Positions 41,601 through 56,600 of a DNA stretch of 64,000 bases are shown in pieces. Location: assembly GCF_014905175.1 (NCBI RefSeq), contig NC_057793.1, positions 9,114,001 through 9,178,000 of the forward strand. Direction: 5' to 3'. The notes under the pieces are model-generated. The model did no database searches. It had not been told where the DNA came from and saw only the letters and a list, made by a program, of their open reading frames with translations. How positions within the stretch are numbered: the first letter of the stretch is position 1; each line of letters starts with the position of its first letter. The DNA comes from Aphidius gifuensis (taxonomy: Eukaryota; Arthropoda; Insecta; Hymenoptera; Braconidae). Both the position numbers and the translations under genes were made by a program.

Positions 41601-44600
41601 ATTAATATTTTATATTTTAAATATTGCATAAAATGTTTATTTATTTTATTTATTTATTCAATTTATTATTATATATTAACAATCAAATATAATTTGATAA
41701 ATTTTTATAACTTTGATATATTTTTGTTGAGAATATATTTATTGGTATGCACAATAATACCTGCTATCAAATTATTCTTTTGAATAGTCAATTTAATAAT
41801 ACCATAGTTACCTCTAAATAAGGTACAATAAAAAATACAACCATAAAAAATTAAGTACTTGTTATGCGGTAATATTTGGCACGTGTCAAATATGTATATG
41901 TAGTATAATTTTTAAGTCAGTTGTTGAATGTTTAAAGAAATGAAGGGTAAAGTTGGTCACGTGTCATGGCAATTTGTCAGTGCTTTGTATGTTGTTGATG
42001 GTATCCAAGTCATAGGGAAGAAAGACTAAAGGGTTACCCTACCTGCTGATTCCTCAATGTTATATACATATAACCGAGATACTCTTGTAAACGGAAGAAA
42101 AGAAAGGCGGGACATACAGAGAATAAAAAAAAATAAATATAAATAAAATACTATATACTATATATACATGCGTGACCCTTGTTCAAAGACCTTTGGGTTC
42201 CTTATTTTAGTCCTTGTCCCAACCTGACCTAGCCAAGGTAAAATTTATCCATCAGCCTAATCTAGCTTTTGAATTTCACAAGGTGTATATTTGAATTATA
42301 ATTTAATTTAAAAATGTCGTCAACATTTAAATACCCAAAACATAAGCAAGTAGTCCATTCAATAAAATCACCTTTCTTTTTGTTTATATTTCTGTAATTT
42401 TTTTTACCTAAAATTTACTGACTCACGGTATATTAATTTATAAATATTTAAATATCCAAAATAAACAAATTATTTTATAAAATAGAATATTTAAAAAAAA
42501 ACAATTCCAAGAAAATTTTAACTCATAAAAATTTTTTATGTTTTTTTTTTTAGATAGTAATATACAAATTTTGAAGGATAAAAATTAAGCTTCCGGAATC
42601 TGAGAATTGCCATATTCGTTTGGATATACATTTACGAATATATATAAATAAGCCGGCAGTGTGTAATTACAGGTTGAGTTAATCATCTGGTACGCCAACC
42701 ACTAAATGATCTACGACCTTAAATCAGACCCTAAAAATCGTCCAATATTTTGGTATTTTTAACTATTATATTCATTGGGAATTCTATGATGAGGTTGCTT
42801 CAATTTGAGGACAGACCTGTTATTTTAAAATATCCAAATACTTAAAATATAAAATAAAAAACATTCATCATAGCGTGTAACACGAATCTCTCTCTCGCAT
42901 ATTCATATTTTCTCTCGGGCAATATAAATTTGGGTATATTTAAATTATTTCCTGAATCAATTCAAGGTTTATGCATAAAAATATTTATTATTATCCATGT
43001 ATAACTAGCTATTTTTGGCTTTTGATTGTTAAAAAATTTCTATATATAAAGAAATAAAAAAAATGAATAAATTAATGAACCAATATTTTGTGATAGAAAC
43101 TTTTGTAATTTTAAAAGTTGAAATCCATCAAAAGGCTAATTATATAAGGTTACCTAATAATAGCCAGATCAAACATCAATCATGAAAAGTGAGCTATAAA
43201 TTATAGTTTAAATCATAAATAAACTCAATATTGATTATAAAGTGAGAAATAAAATAAACTAAAAAAAAAAATAAAATATTGTAGATTTATATTGTTGAAA
43301 TAAAAATGGAAAATATAAAGGAAAAATAATAATAGACATCAAGTTTATATACATAAATGCAGACTATAAAGAAAAAAAAGTAAAAACATTATTTTTTTAA
43401 CGAACAAATTGCAATCTTGATGAGAGTTTAACGTTATTTGAAGAATCAAGACAATCAGTAAGTAATATGTTTTCATACAAATAGCCAGTTGAAACTTAAT
43501 CAAGGATCAAATTATCACATTTTTTAATATACTCTATATGCATTAAAGACTTTCTAATATAAGTAATAACCGACACAAGTAATGAGGTTGTAAAATAATG
43601 TTTAATCAGTTCCCACAAGTTGAATTTGTCCTTATAAGAAATAGAATATATCAAAAAATATAAATAAATAAATATATAACTTGTATATTTGAGGTAAAAA
43701 AAATATAAAATATTTTTTGAATCGAATAAATTTAATTAAATAAAGTATAAGCGCTTAAATTGGTGAGATCATTAAAAGAGTAGAAAACTCGTTGAAATTG
43801 GTATAACAACATGATAGACTTATTGTACCCTTGAAAAGCGTCAATATGATGATTAAAATTATTTTTATTTTTCACATATAATTGGTGTTGAATATCGGAG
43901 TGAACAAAAATAGTAGCCAATTATGCTTTGAGCATGATTTTTATCATGAAAAAAAACATATCTATATGAAAGTGTTAATATTTTTATATTTTAAAAAAGC
44001 GTAAATGCAATTTTCCAAAAATTATTTCCAATATTGTTCATATATCCTTCTGCAAATTTCTCAATGATTTGAAATTCATCAATAGTAAAAAGACGTATTT
44101 TGAATGGGTTAAAAGTATACACAAGTGAATCTTCAGCATGACCAACAGCAATGAGGCGCAAATATTCATTGAACATACGACTTTTTCACCTTTAAATATC
44201 AAACAAGTTAAAGATAAAAAAGCACAAGTCCATGGAGATACGCCTGCTTACCATTATCAATTGCTACTTACACTCTTTTAACTTTAATTATTTTTCTGTT
44301 GTTTAAACAACGTAAAAAAAAATAATAAAAAAATTGTGGCAAAAACAAATTTGGAAATACACTTTTTTACATTTGAAATAAACTTTTTTTTGGCACTTAC
44401 GCTTCTTTATCATTAATGCAACAATATATATAATTAATTGTAAATGAATTAAATTTATCTTTGTGTCAATTTAAACAAAATCTAAAACTTTCTTTACACT
44501 CTCAATATTTATAATAATTTTTAAAACCCTTTTTCCTTTTTAATCAAAATTTAACATGCCTTTTATTATATTTTATAAAATTAAATCATTCTTTTTTTTT

Positions 44601-47600
44601 TTCATTCAAAAATAAATAAATTAAATTTATTCATAACGCATTAATAATTATTTGTCAATAAAAAAATCAACTTAAATAATAATAAAAATATAGATAATTT
44701 TATATTTTTCTTTAATGCGACGATATGTTAATAATATAGTTTAAATAAAAGCCATGAGCAGAATTTATTATCAATTGTATAAAGACCGTAATCTGCTGAT
44801 AAAGATTTCAAATATGATTTCTCACTGTTCGTGACACATCGAAGCACTTGCTAGGCAGGTGACACAGAGACGCAGAGAAATAAAACTACAGATATATATT
44901 TCAATATATTAAGAATTTTAAAAAAATATAAATAAATAAGCAATATTATCAGGTATATTATATTAAATTTTAAATAATTTTCAGAGCTCAAGTACTTGTT
45001 ATTTATCAATAATAAAATATTTTTAAAAACTATCTTCTACAATAAAATAAAATACATATATCCTTGAATAATTATCAAAGGTTTTGAGTTTCTACAATAT
45101 TAAAAAATAAAATAGATATAGGTGTGTCTAAAGCATTTCCAATAAATATCAATTTTATCAATTCTAGATATCTTATCAGTAATTGTTAGATTGTGATTTT
45201 TTTTTTTTTTTTATTTAATTTTCTGTATTTTTTAATATTGTAATAGTATTAAGATTATTTCAATTTATATATATTAACAATATATTGATATCTTTTACGT
45301 GACACATCATGATAATAATGATCACGGAATTTTTTATCAAATTTTTTTAATAATTCATATAAAACAATAAAATAATCTAGAATAACTTAAACTGTTAATC
45401 ATTCCTAAAAATAATTTCAAATAATTCAAAAAAAAAAAAAAATATTTTCCAATCAATAGCCAATTTCCCCACAAATCATAATTTTTTTTTTCACAAATCC
45501 AAATGATTCCATTCACATGCTAATAACTCACAACCAAAAAAATCATTTGATTAAAAAAAAAAAAACAAACTTTTGTCTAAAATAAATATAAAAAAACATA
45601 GATCATCATGACTAAAAATAAAAATAATTAAACTCACAAGTATCAATAGTATGTAAACGATTCAATGGACTTGTTCTTGTTGATACACCTTCATCGTCGC
45701 TAACACTTGTACTAGCATCACTTGCACTTGAATTTCTTCTATCACTATTAAAGCTTCTCATTATTTTAATTCTTTGTATATCAATATCATTATTATTATC
45801 AACCATTTTATTTTGTATAACATGTGGATGTATTTTTTTTTGTTTTAATGAACCAACTGAAAAATCTAATGGTTGTTCATTTTCAATATGATTACTTGAT
45901 TGTTGTGTATAATTACGTTTAACTTGATTTAATGATTCTGCAATAATACATTGTACCTGATTTGTTTGTACAATTGGTGCCATCTCTTGATCTTGTCGTA
46001 TACAATTTTGGGCTGTCCACCATTGATGACTACTTTGTATTGTTCTCCATGTATCATTATTATTATTATTATTAATATTATTATTATTATTATTTATTGG
46101 ACTAACAGTTTGTTTATCTTTTTGTCGATTGTATTGTAATTGATTATGTTGTTGTTGTTGTTGCTGATGTGCCATCGCATTTTCTATCAAATTATCTTTT
46201 TCTAATAAGTGCATACTTGGTGTCTGTGTCATGGATACAGGCAGTATAAATTTTTTACTTACTAAATTATTTTTTTTATTATTTATTATATCAATATTAT
46301 TTGATAATAATGGTGCAATTACAAGTGGTGATATTTGAAACTTTGATCTTGATGTTTCAGCTATCCACCGTTGCACTTCTTCACTGTTCAAACCCGCCAG
46401 TCCTGCGAATATTTCTTTTTTTTTTTTTTTTCAACACTTTACGTGATAATAAACTCTCTTGGTTTAAGAAAATAAAAAAAAAAAAAAAATTAAGGACCCT
46501 GGTATATACCCGTCAGCGATGGCCCCAAATTTGCAATGCCTCTATTATTATCCAACGAGATACAAAACCTTGAATGAAATCCTTTTTTGTCTCTTTTTAT
46601 CTCTCTCTTTTTTTTTTTTATATCTTTTTTATTTGGACCATATAACACAGAGTTTTTTAAAATGATAAACACTTTTTTTTTTTTTTTTAGCTTCTTTATT
46701 ATTTAGTTAATTAAATAGCACTGGTAATTTACATATTGCAAAATTATATCACAATTTTATTTACTGCGTTTTTTGGTTAATTAATAATATTATTTATTTG
46801 ATCTATTGATACCACATTACTTGCACATTTTAATTATTAAATATTTGTTTTTTTTTTTTTAAATCACTTGGTCATCTATTAAAATCACAAAACTTGATAA
46901 AAGTTTTATTAAAATTTTTTTTTTTTTTATTATTATCGTCACTTGAATATTGTATTATTTATTTATAATAATACATACATGTATATGCTAATTATTGTTA
47001 AAATAAAAACAATTTAAAATCACTAAAATATTGTTATATATAAATTTTAAAATTTTTTATGTAAATAAACAGCCAATAATTAAAAAGTACAATTAAAATT
47101 TTGGCTAATCAATTGATAAATATAATATCACTATAAAAAATTAATCAATGATAATTAATGATATTATTTTCATTGATAATATATCCACAAATTAAATTAA
47201 TAAAACCACAATATAATTATTATATTTTTATTACAACTACACACATTATTGCACTTGTTGTAACACCTGCTACATGAGTTTTAAAATTTTACAAAATAAT
47301 ATCTATTAGCATGTAAATATATAAGTGTTATTAAATATTTCATACGTATTGTCAATAAATTTAATAAAAATTTGATGTTCCATTATCATTGTAAGAAAAG
47401 AATAGAAATAATTGAAACAAAATAATAATAATAATAAAAATGGACACACCACGTTGGAATCTTGAAGTAAATGTTATAAAAAAAAAATACAATATATATT
47501 ATATAAAAAAAAAAATTGCAAATGTATTAGTATGAACGGTTAGATGCTGCCGCGTGCATGTGTGCAGCTACACTAGGGTCCGGGCTGCTGTCAGCCTACG

Positions 47601-50600
47601 AAAGCTTGTCGATTGTCCAGCAAAGTGGGGGAGTCGTTAGGTTCCCCCGTTAAGAAAAAAATAAAAATAATATAAAAAAAAAACCGCCAAGAAGAAATAC
47701 TTATATATGTATAAAGAGGAAAAAAAAAAAAAAAAAATCCACTATCAGAAAGCTGAGGAAGACAAGAGATCGTAAGAGTAGGTAGTCCCCTCTTTAGTAC
47801 TGGATACTCCGCGGCCGCAGAAACTTGAAAACAGTGGGAGATGTTGAGATGCGTCGGTGGGGAATATTTCAACCAATCGTTATTATTCGCAAATATCTAC
47901 AACTCCGCCCATAAACGAGTATTGCTGATTTCTAAATAGTTAGATTTTTTATTTATTTATATTTTTTTTTTTTATTATTATTATAAGTTGAGGGATATTC
48001 ATGGGGGGTGTTTGTTTGAGTGTAAAGTAATCGCATAATATTTCATTAATATTATATGAATATATATATTATTTTTTTTCTTAGCAATTTTGATGATAAT
48101 ATTGCTTAAATTTTGCTATTTGAAAATTTTTTTTTTATGGAGTATATCGTTGAACTAATGTACGTGTGAACAAAGAAACTGTTGAAGAATGTACCTATAT
48201 GTACTTTTTGAATTGTCCAGTTTCTATGTTGAAGCATGGATTGAATCATTATCACACTTAGATGATAGTTGAGTGCCTGGATGAAGCAATCTTTCTATAG
48301 ATGGAATGCTATCGTCAATGTTTTTTTTTTTTTATTGTTATTATTGTTTTTTTTTTTAACGAAATACATATATATAACATTGGTCAAGTGTTTAAATCGA
48401 TTATCAAGTTCTTCATTGATATTATTTTTAAAATAAAACATTGATTTAATTTCTATATTAATAATCAAAAAATTTTCAAAATTTGGCTGACTATATATTG
48501 ACATATTTCACTGTTTTTTTATTGTAAATTTTTTGTATAAAGTCAATAATTTAATAGATAAAATTCATGATTAAATAATTTTAAAAAATTGTCTGACTAA
48601 TTATTGATATATTTTACTTGTTTTTGATTTTAAAATTACAACAAGACAAAGAGATAAGAGAAAAAATAAAAATAATTATTCCAAAATTTTAATAATTAAA
48701 AATATTTAATATAATAAAAATTTTATATATTATAACAGTTGATTGTTTTTAGAGAATAACCATCGTCTAGAAGTTATTAATGAAACTTCATTAAAAGTTT
48801 TTCATCCACAAGTCTGTATATATAATTGTGATAAAATTCTTATTAAAGCTTTTATATTTAATTTTTTTTTTGTTTTCTATATACATGTATATATAAATTA
48901 TTGTATATTCTGAGCATGTACAATATATATGATATATAAATTAAAGTGACGATAGAAGGCGTGTATACTATGTTAAAATCCGCCATACCTGTTCAACCCT
49001 TATGTGCCTCCGCCTATCATATTTCCATATATCTTTACAACAACCCCACTACAATTTTAACCCAGCATGCGCAATAGAATAATAAATAAAAAAAAATTCT
49101 TTAAAACGTCTCTTATTGGTTGTGTCATAGCATCAAACTAACCATCCACACACAAAAGCGGTAGCTTATCATCACTATCATATTTCCATACAGACACTAG
49201 AAAAAAAAAAAAAACAAAATTTCTTTTTTTTTTTTTTACAACATAACTCTCTCGAGCAACCCTCCTTCACATGTATTAACATTTATTATTTTTTTTTTTT
49301 TATTTTGATTCAAATCTAGCATGCGCAGTTTGTCTTTGCAAAAAAAAAAATGTAAAAAACATAAATAAAAAAAATCTTTTTAAAGTCTTATTGGTCATAG
49401 TAGCTGAACGCATATCCCTACTATATTTTACCCCTAACATTTTATCACGCGTATCCCACCAAAAAAGCTTTTTTTTTTTTCTTATCTTATACCCCTGGTC
49501 TTCTTATAAAAACCCCTCCATATACATACACAATCATCCCCTGATAGTAGAATTTTCTTTTTTTTCTTTCCCCTACAAATATATATATGTATATTTTTCT
49601 TCAAAGAGGCAAAATGTGGTAGACTCCCACACACAGTGTATATTGGTATAGGGCACCCTCTTGCTCGTTGATGCTTTCAAGGCACCACATTAAAGGACAG
49701 AATATTATATACTTGAATATGCTGAAGTGAGAACATACTACAAACTACGCGTATTGATTTTAATGATGCTTTTTCTCTCCCATCTAACTTTATTTCAAGT
49801 AAAAATAAATAAAAATTATTTTGTACAAAAGAGTGGTAAGAATAATATCATTCGTTTGATTTTAAAAAACTCATTTAGTAAGCCAATCAAATTTAACATT
49901 ATGTATTTTTTTTTAATTTAAATATATGTGGTGTTATTTTTGCTGAAAAAAAATAGCTTTAGTTGTATAATTATTTTGAGAAATGGGAACTTGATGGAAT
50001 GCTCATTTTTAGGAATGATATATTGTTGAAATAATAATAAAATATATATATAAAGTTATCACAATACACAACAACCCTTTTTCTGGCACGTGCCCTTCTC
50101 AGTGTTCTCCCTTTTCTTTTTTTTTTTTTTACAATCCTTGGGTACTTTGGGATGTTTGACGGTATTTTGTATCGTATCATGTCGATAGCAGGTGGAGTTC
50201 CCCTTAACCATTTTTTCGCACTTTAATATTGTAAGGTACCATGTGGTTCATGGTGTTTTGAAAGGGGAAATTTTGTTAAATCTGACTTTTTTTTTATTTT
50301 TTTTGATATAATCTAAATGTGTTTTAAAAATTATATAATTAATTTTTTATTAAAAACTGTTTTTAATTGTGTTATGATCAATATAAATTTACATTTTTAA
50401 ATGTATTTTTTTACCCTTTATTTTTACTATCAATCAGGCAAGAAATATAATTAAAAATTCAGGGAAATAAGCTCAATTTAACAATGAATCTTTGGCAATA
50501 ATAACAACAATAATAAATAAATAAATAAATAAACAAAAAAAAAATTCACATGACATGGGATACACTTCAATTTTTGTTCAAGTACATGACTCATCAATTC

Positions 50601-53600
50601 TATGTGGAGTATGAGTTATAGAACACGATAAAGAAAAGAAAAAATGAAAACAGAAAAAAAAAATTTTATATAAGTGAAATGATACAAATCGAAAATATAT
50701 AATACTTTATTATTATAATTTTTTTTTTAGGGTAAAAATAAGTAAAATTAATAAATTGGCTGTTTAATATTCTAAGAAAATATAAAATACATTTGTTCAT
50801 GTGAACAATGCAGAACCATTAATATTCGAATTTATCTAATTTAACGTGAACGTATTTCACAATACTGCGTGACATAAAAATAAAATTGACCCTATGTAAC
50901 TACTGGCGCAACACCAGCATCGTATTATCGATCGATGATGATGCTTGGTTGGACATCACCGCACATAATTTACTCTACTATATATATTTAGCTATTTTTT
51001 TTTTTCCTCTTCTTCTTTTCGTACAATAATCGGATTAATTGATTGTCGGCAGCAAGGTTATATTTATATATTAAAAAAAAAATTGATAAATTTTACTAGC
51101 TATATTAGAATTTTATTATTTTTCATTTTTACTATAAAAAATTACACGGTTAATAAAATTTGACAAATTGACAGTCAATATAGCTGCATACTTTTATGAA
51201 AAATTGAAACAAAATTGTGGAAAATATTGAAGAAAATAAGAGATCTGCCTTCATGAAAGTCTATCAATCAATTTATTTGACAAGTGTTTTATAAATTCGT
51301 CGTTCTAAAAAAATTATATTTTCAATTATTTATTGTTTTTTTGCATTATTTAAACAATTTTAAAAATTAATTTTGAAAAAAAAAATGTGTTTTTAAATGG
51401 CAAACAAGTGTAAGATAATTTTTAAATTTTCAAACTGTTATTTTAATTTAAATTAATATATAAATTAACAATTAATACACATTAATTTACATTAATTGTT
51501 TTAAAATTATTTTTTATCAACTATTTAAACCATCATGAAAAAATTTGATGATCAAAAATTAAATTGCAACGAGCTTTATTCCCCGAATTTGAGCTTTTAA
51601 ATTTTAATAATAAAATTTTGAATTTTGCAATAACAAAAAGTCCAAGCTTTCATTAATTCAAGACTCTTTTATTTTATTTATTTATCAATTTTATTTTTAC
51701 CAAGATATTAATGAAAAATAAAAAGCTCACAACAAAAAGTCTTATGTCCATGAGCGGGAGCTTTTTTTCCATTCATAAAAGAAAAAAAATTTCTAACAGC
51801 AGAAATAGGAGTTAAGCCTTTTTGATATTAACACAACGACCTATATATTTTTATTTTTCAACTAGTCAAGTTTTATGTTTTATTTATTTGATAGATCATA
51901 AACGAAAGCTAATGATTTTAAAATGACTATTAAATTTCAACAATGTGGAAAACTTGACTGCTTTCAAAATGTGATATCAACGATGTTGAGAATATGGCTT
52001 ATATTGACCAGCCTCATCATGTATACGTGAGTCTGCAATACACTCACGATAATGTGAATGTATTGAAGCGTGTATTCATTGTTTTTGTCACCCCAAAATA
52101 TTGCACACTCATGATAAGATTATAGTTATGTGTGTTTGTGTAGTTGTAACACATTCTCACATGTATCGAAATGTTTTTTTTTCATTTTTTTTTTCTTTTT
52201 TTTTTTGTCACGTACAAAATTTTAGTTTGTTCATGGCTTGATACAAATTTTTCAGCATCATATAGACTCAAATATTAACTGTCTAAATAAATGTTTCTTT
52301 TTTTTTTTTTTTTGCAATTTTTAGAATTATTTTTATTAAATAAATATGGCTTGGGTTTTTTTTTTTTAAATCTATAAATTTGTTAAATTCATATCTAAAT
52401 TTCTAATTATAGTATATGGATTAGGGATATTGTTATTGTTTGGTATAATTATGAAAATTAAAAATTGATTATTTATAAATTTTTCAAGTTGTTTTTTTTT
52501 TTTGTTTTGAGGGATGTTAGAAAACTTATCTGACGTGAAATCGTTGAGCTCGCAGCGACGGTAAGAAAACTTTATCAGTGAGTTACTATTTTCATATAAA
52601 AAATTATAAAAATTATTTCAAATTTTATTGTTGTTAAATTTAATTATATATTTAATGATAATTATGAAAAATTATTTGACTATTTTGAATATTCTAATTT
52701 TACTATAATAAATAATTGAAAAAGCTTTTTTTTTTTTCTGAAAGCTTTTGGCACGAACTTTGAAAGTAGCCAGCTTTTTCGATTTACAAAACCCAAAAAA
52801 ATTTAATTAATAAATTAATAATAATAGTAATAATATAAGGGCACATGTCCAAGATAAATAAAAAAAATTCTTGGAATTAAAAAGGCTTGAAAGTGTTAAA
52901 TTGAGACATTATTATATTTATTTTTCGTCGAAAAACAATTGAAATTGAAAGTAAATTACAATCAAATGTCAAAATATAGGTCTTAATTTTTTGTTGGATT
53001 TAAATTTAACATTAAGCTGAAATTTATAAACTTAACACTTGAAAAAAATCTCAAATAAATTATAAAGAACAATTATTTTTTCCGTACATTTCTATAATAA
53101 ATGTAAAAAAATCGATTTGATAATGTTTGAAAATTTAACGTTTCATTTCCAACTTTCTCGAAAATAATTAACAAATATTTTTTATTCCAATGACAAAATA
53201 CAATTTATTTAAATGCGAATCAATTCCATTTATTTCAATCACAATATATAATTCAGTAATTTGTGAATCTACGTTAAAGTGAGTCATGAAAAAATCCTGT
53301 AAATGTCTTTCAGTGCTTTAAGCTCAAATTAAGATACATCAAACAAAAAAAAAAGGAAAATAATAAAGTAATAAAGAAAAAAAAATAATATAAGAATAAT
53401 GAGAAGAACAGTTTAAAGTTCAAATAACCTCGGCTATTTAGTGTTTAAAATAATTAGCATGAAGGCCACAACGATATTTGACATGCAGCGCAAAAGATGA
53501 ACGAATCATAACTTGCAAGTTATACAACACCCTTCAAGCATATATTAAAAATAAAAAAAAAAATATATTTATTAATTTTATTATCTAAAAAAAAAAATTT

Positions 53601-56600
53601 ATAAAATTTAAAAAAATAAAATTATCATTTCAATAAATAAATAAATAATTTTAATATTTTTTTTATACCATCAAATTGAAATTTGAATTTCATAAAAAAT
53701 ATAGAAAAATTTATAATAAAAAAATTAATTATCACGTGAATTAAGTTAAAAATATATTATTTTAATAAAGTACAGTAGTTTAGTATAATTTTTAAAGCTA
53801 TTATAATTTTTATATTAATTTTTTCATTGAAATAAATGTTTTTTTATCATTAATATCTTTGAGGCAATTAAAATCAACAGTAGGATTATTAAATGCAGGG
53901 AGACTTGACGACACAGCATTTGTCTTTTCAAACGTTTTTTTTTTTTTTTTTATAATTTAACTTTTATTTATTTTTTTTCATTTTCATATATAATGGTAAC
54001 ACCGTTCGTGGAAGAAATGGTAAATGGCAATGAGACACGAGTGTACCATCCGTTTATGCATTGAGAGTATATGTATAATATGTTTCCCTCTTCTTATTTT
54101 TTTTTTTTTTTATCATACTTACTAAGCAAAAGAATAATAATTTTTCACACAATAAACCATTTGATGTATGCGCACGCCAATTTTTGCGGTGTTTCAACAG
54201 GCAAGTTGTGCAAAAGCTTGTATAGCGGCAAGCATCAAAGTGACGGAGTCTAGTTGAGCCACTTAACGTCTTGAGTTTTCACATTTGCGAGGCAAAAATT
54301 TCCTCATTTACTTGTCTTAATCCTCATCTACTTGTCATCATTGGACCGGATGTCATATGACATTATACGAATAATTTTTTTAACACGCTATAATATTCTT
54401 TATAAATTTTTTTAACGGATTAATAAATTATTTCTTTTTTTTTTTTGCTATAATTATTTAATATTACAATTATTTGATAAGCAAATTTTTAATTAGATTT
54501 ATTGAAAATTTTAAATGTAAAAAGTTACGTAATTGCTGTTTGAAAAATTATTTTTTTTTAATATTAATTAAATGTATTTTTAACATTTATTTTTTGTTAA
54601 AAAAAAAATTGCATTTTTTGGAAAATGTTACTTTAACTGGTTGTTTATATAAAACTGTATATTTTATAAATTTTTTAAATGAAAAAAATAATAAAATTTA
54701 TTATATTTTTTTCATTATATTTATGTGTATTTTTTTTTTTTTTTTTCAAGTCATTGATCATACCGACAAAGTATTGTTGAGAGAGGTCATGGTAAACGTA
54801 TATTTTTATTTAAAAAAATACTCTGATCTTTGTAATTAAAATTGATTCAAAATAAAAAATTATACAAGGTCATCAAAAATGCAAGGATAAATAAATGTAT
54901 TTTTTTTTTTTTTATTTTGAATTATTGATAGTGTATTTTAAAAATGTAGAAAATCAAGTTTTTTTTTTTTTAACAAAAAAAAATCACACACTTGTAAGTA
55001 CGAATGACATTATTTTTATTCAATCATTTATACTGACTTGATTTTTTTTTTTTCTCATTATATCATGAATGTTGAATACGATAATTGTGGAAAAAAACTA
55101 TATGGCAAAAAAAAATATAATAATAAGCAAGTTGTAAAGTTAAATACTTTGCAGTTTAAATGTTTTATTATAGCTTTAAAATAATTACAATATTAAATGC
55201 AAAAATATACGTAGAAATTGTGAGAAATCATGTGATATTTTAAAACGAGATTCCAGTATTATGTTGACATTTTAAATATTTCATTGAAAAACTAATGTAT
55301 TTATTGAAATAAAAGTGGGGTATTTTTTTTGCGAGTTAAATTATCAAACCATGAGATTTTTTTTAAATATTTTTTTCAAGTTAAACCAGAGTCATGTGAA
55401 ATATTTTAAAATTAATTTTCAATATTTTCAATGACAAGTATAATTATTATCATTGAAATCACCAGCCTACATTAAAATTACCCGGCAAAAACTTGTCGAA
55501 AAAAATCTTCAAACATTCGAACGATTGTATTTTTTAAATTGATTTATTTTTCTTATCAAATTGAATGTAATTTTCAATAAAAAAAAAAGCGCCATGTGAA
55601 TATAAATTTAATTAATGAAAAATTCATTTATTTATTCTGATTATTTTTTAAAAAAAAGCATAAATAATATGATAAATTTTATATAGAAAAACAAGTCTAT
55701 ACAACAGCATCCAGTATTTTGTAGAAATGTTGCGATTGGTCTTCAACGATTGGAAGATTGAGTGGCTATACGAGGCATGCTTTCCCACATGAATAAAAAA
55801 ACAGATCGTCAAGACAGATCAAGGGGCGTGGCAGGATTTAAATTTTAAAGTAGTTTTATATATAGTGATATTACTTTGAAAGCATAAGACGACACTATAA
55901 GCAATAAAATAAAAATAAAAAAATAATGTAGAAATTTTTATTTTATAATTCATGATAATTGTCATGAAAATATAATAATTTTTTTTTGCATTATTAATAG
56001 AAAAATAATGTAAAATTGAATTTTCAATATTAAATTGTCATTTGTCTATTTGTCTATTATTTTTAAATTTATTTTGTTCAACAAAAAATTAGAGGGAAAA
56101 AAATGTCAAATTCATCGAAAAACAAACTCATCAAATCACCCAAATCACAAGCAATCTCATCTATAATATTGATACTTAAAAATAAATAAAAATTATAATT
56201 GTTCAATGAGAAAATTGTAGGTTTTTTCTTACGTAAATTTCTCATAGAAATTTCAATTTGAAATTGTTATTGAACTCGTCGAAATGAAGCTAATATTCTA
56301 AAATTTCGAAACTATTTTTTGATCGAAACTATTATTCCTAATTATTTTAAAATAAACCTATACCATTTTTATCAGTTTCAGCCAGCAAGTTTGATTTTAT
56401 TTTTGTTATATATTCAATCCACTGCTGAAAAATTTTTCCATCAACTTTTTGTGTTTTTGAAAAATTAAAATGATCACAAAGTAACTGTTTAAATTTTCGT
56501 TAATTCAACTCAAAATTTAGATGAATGTTTCTTGACTTTTTATCAATAACAAAGCAACAATATGACTGACTAAATTACCATGAATAAATTAAAAATGTAT

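Larger units (their letters stand above)
40766..45637 (-). other. 4.9-kb intron of the minus-strand gene
   Basis: Contains family A copy 6 (40862-41708) and family B copy 3 (44041-44660). A GC-richer patch lies at 41920-42260. The rest is A/T-rich without features. Confidence 0.65.

Noticed and set aside
54474..54839. 121-codon plus-strand ORF
   Set aside because: Lys/Asn/Phe/Ile low complexity in strongly AT DNA; expected by chance in this composition.
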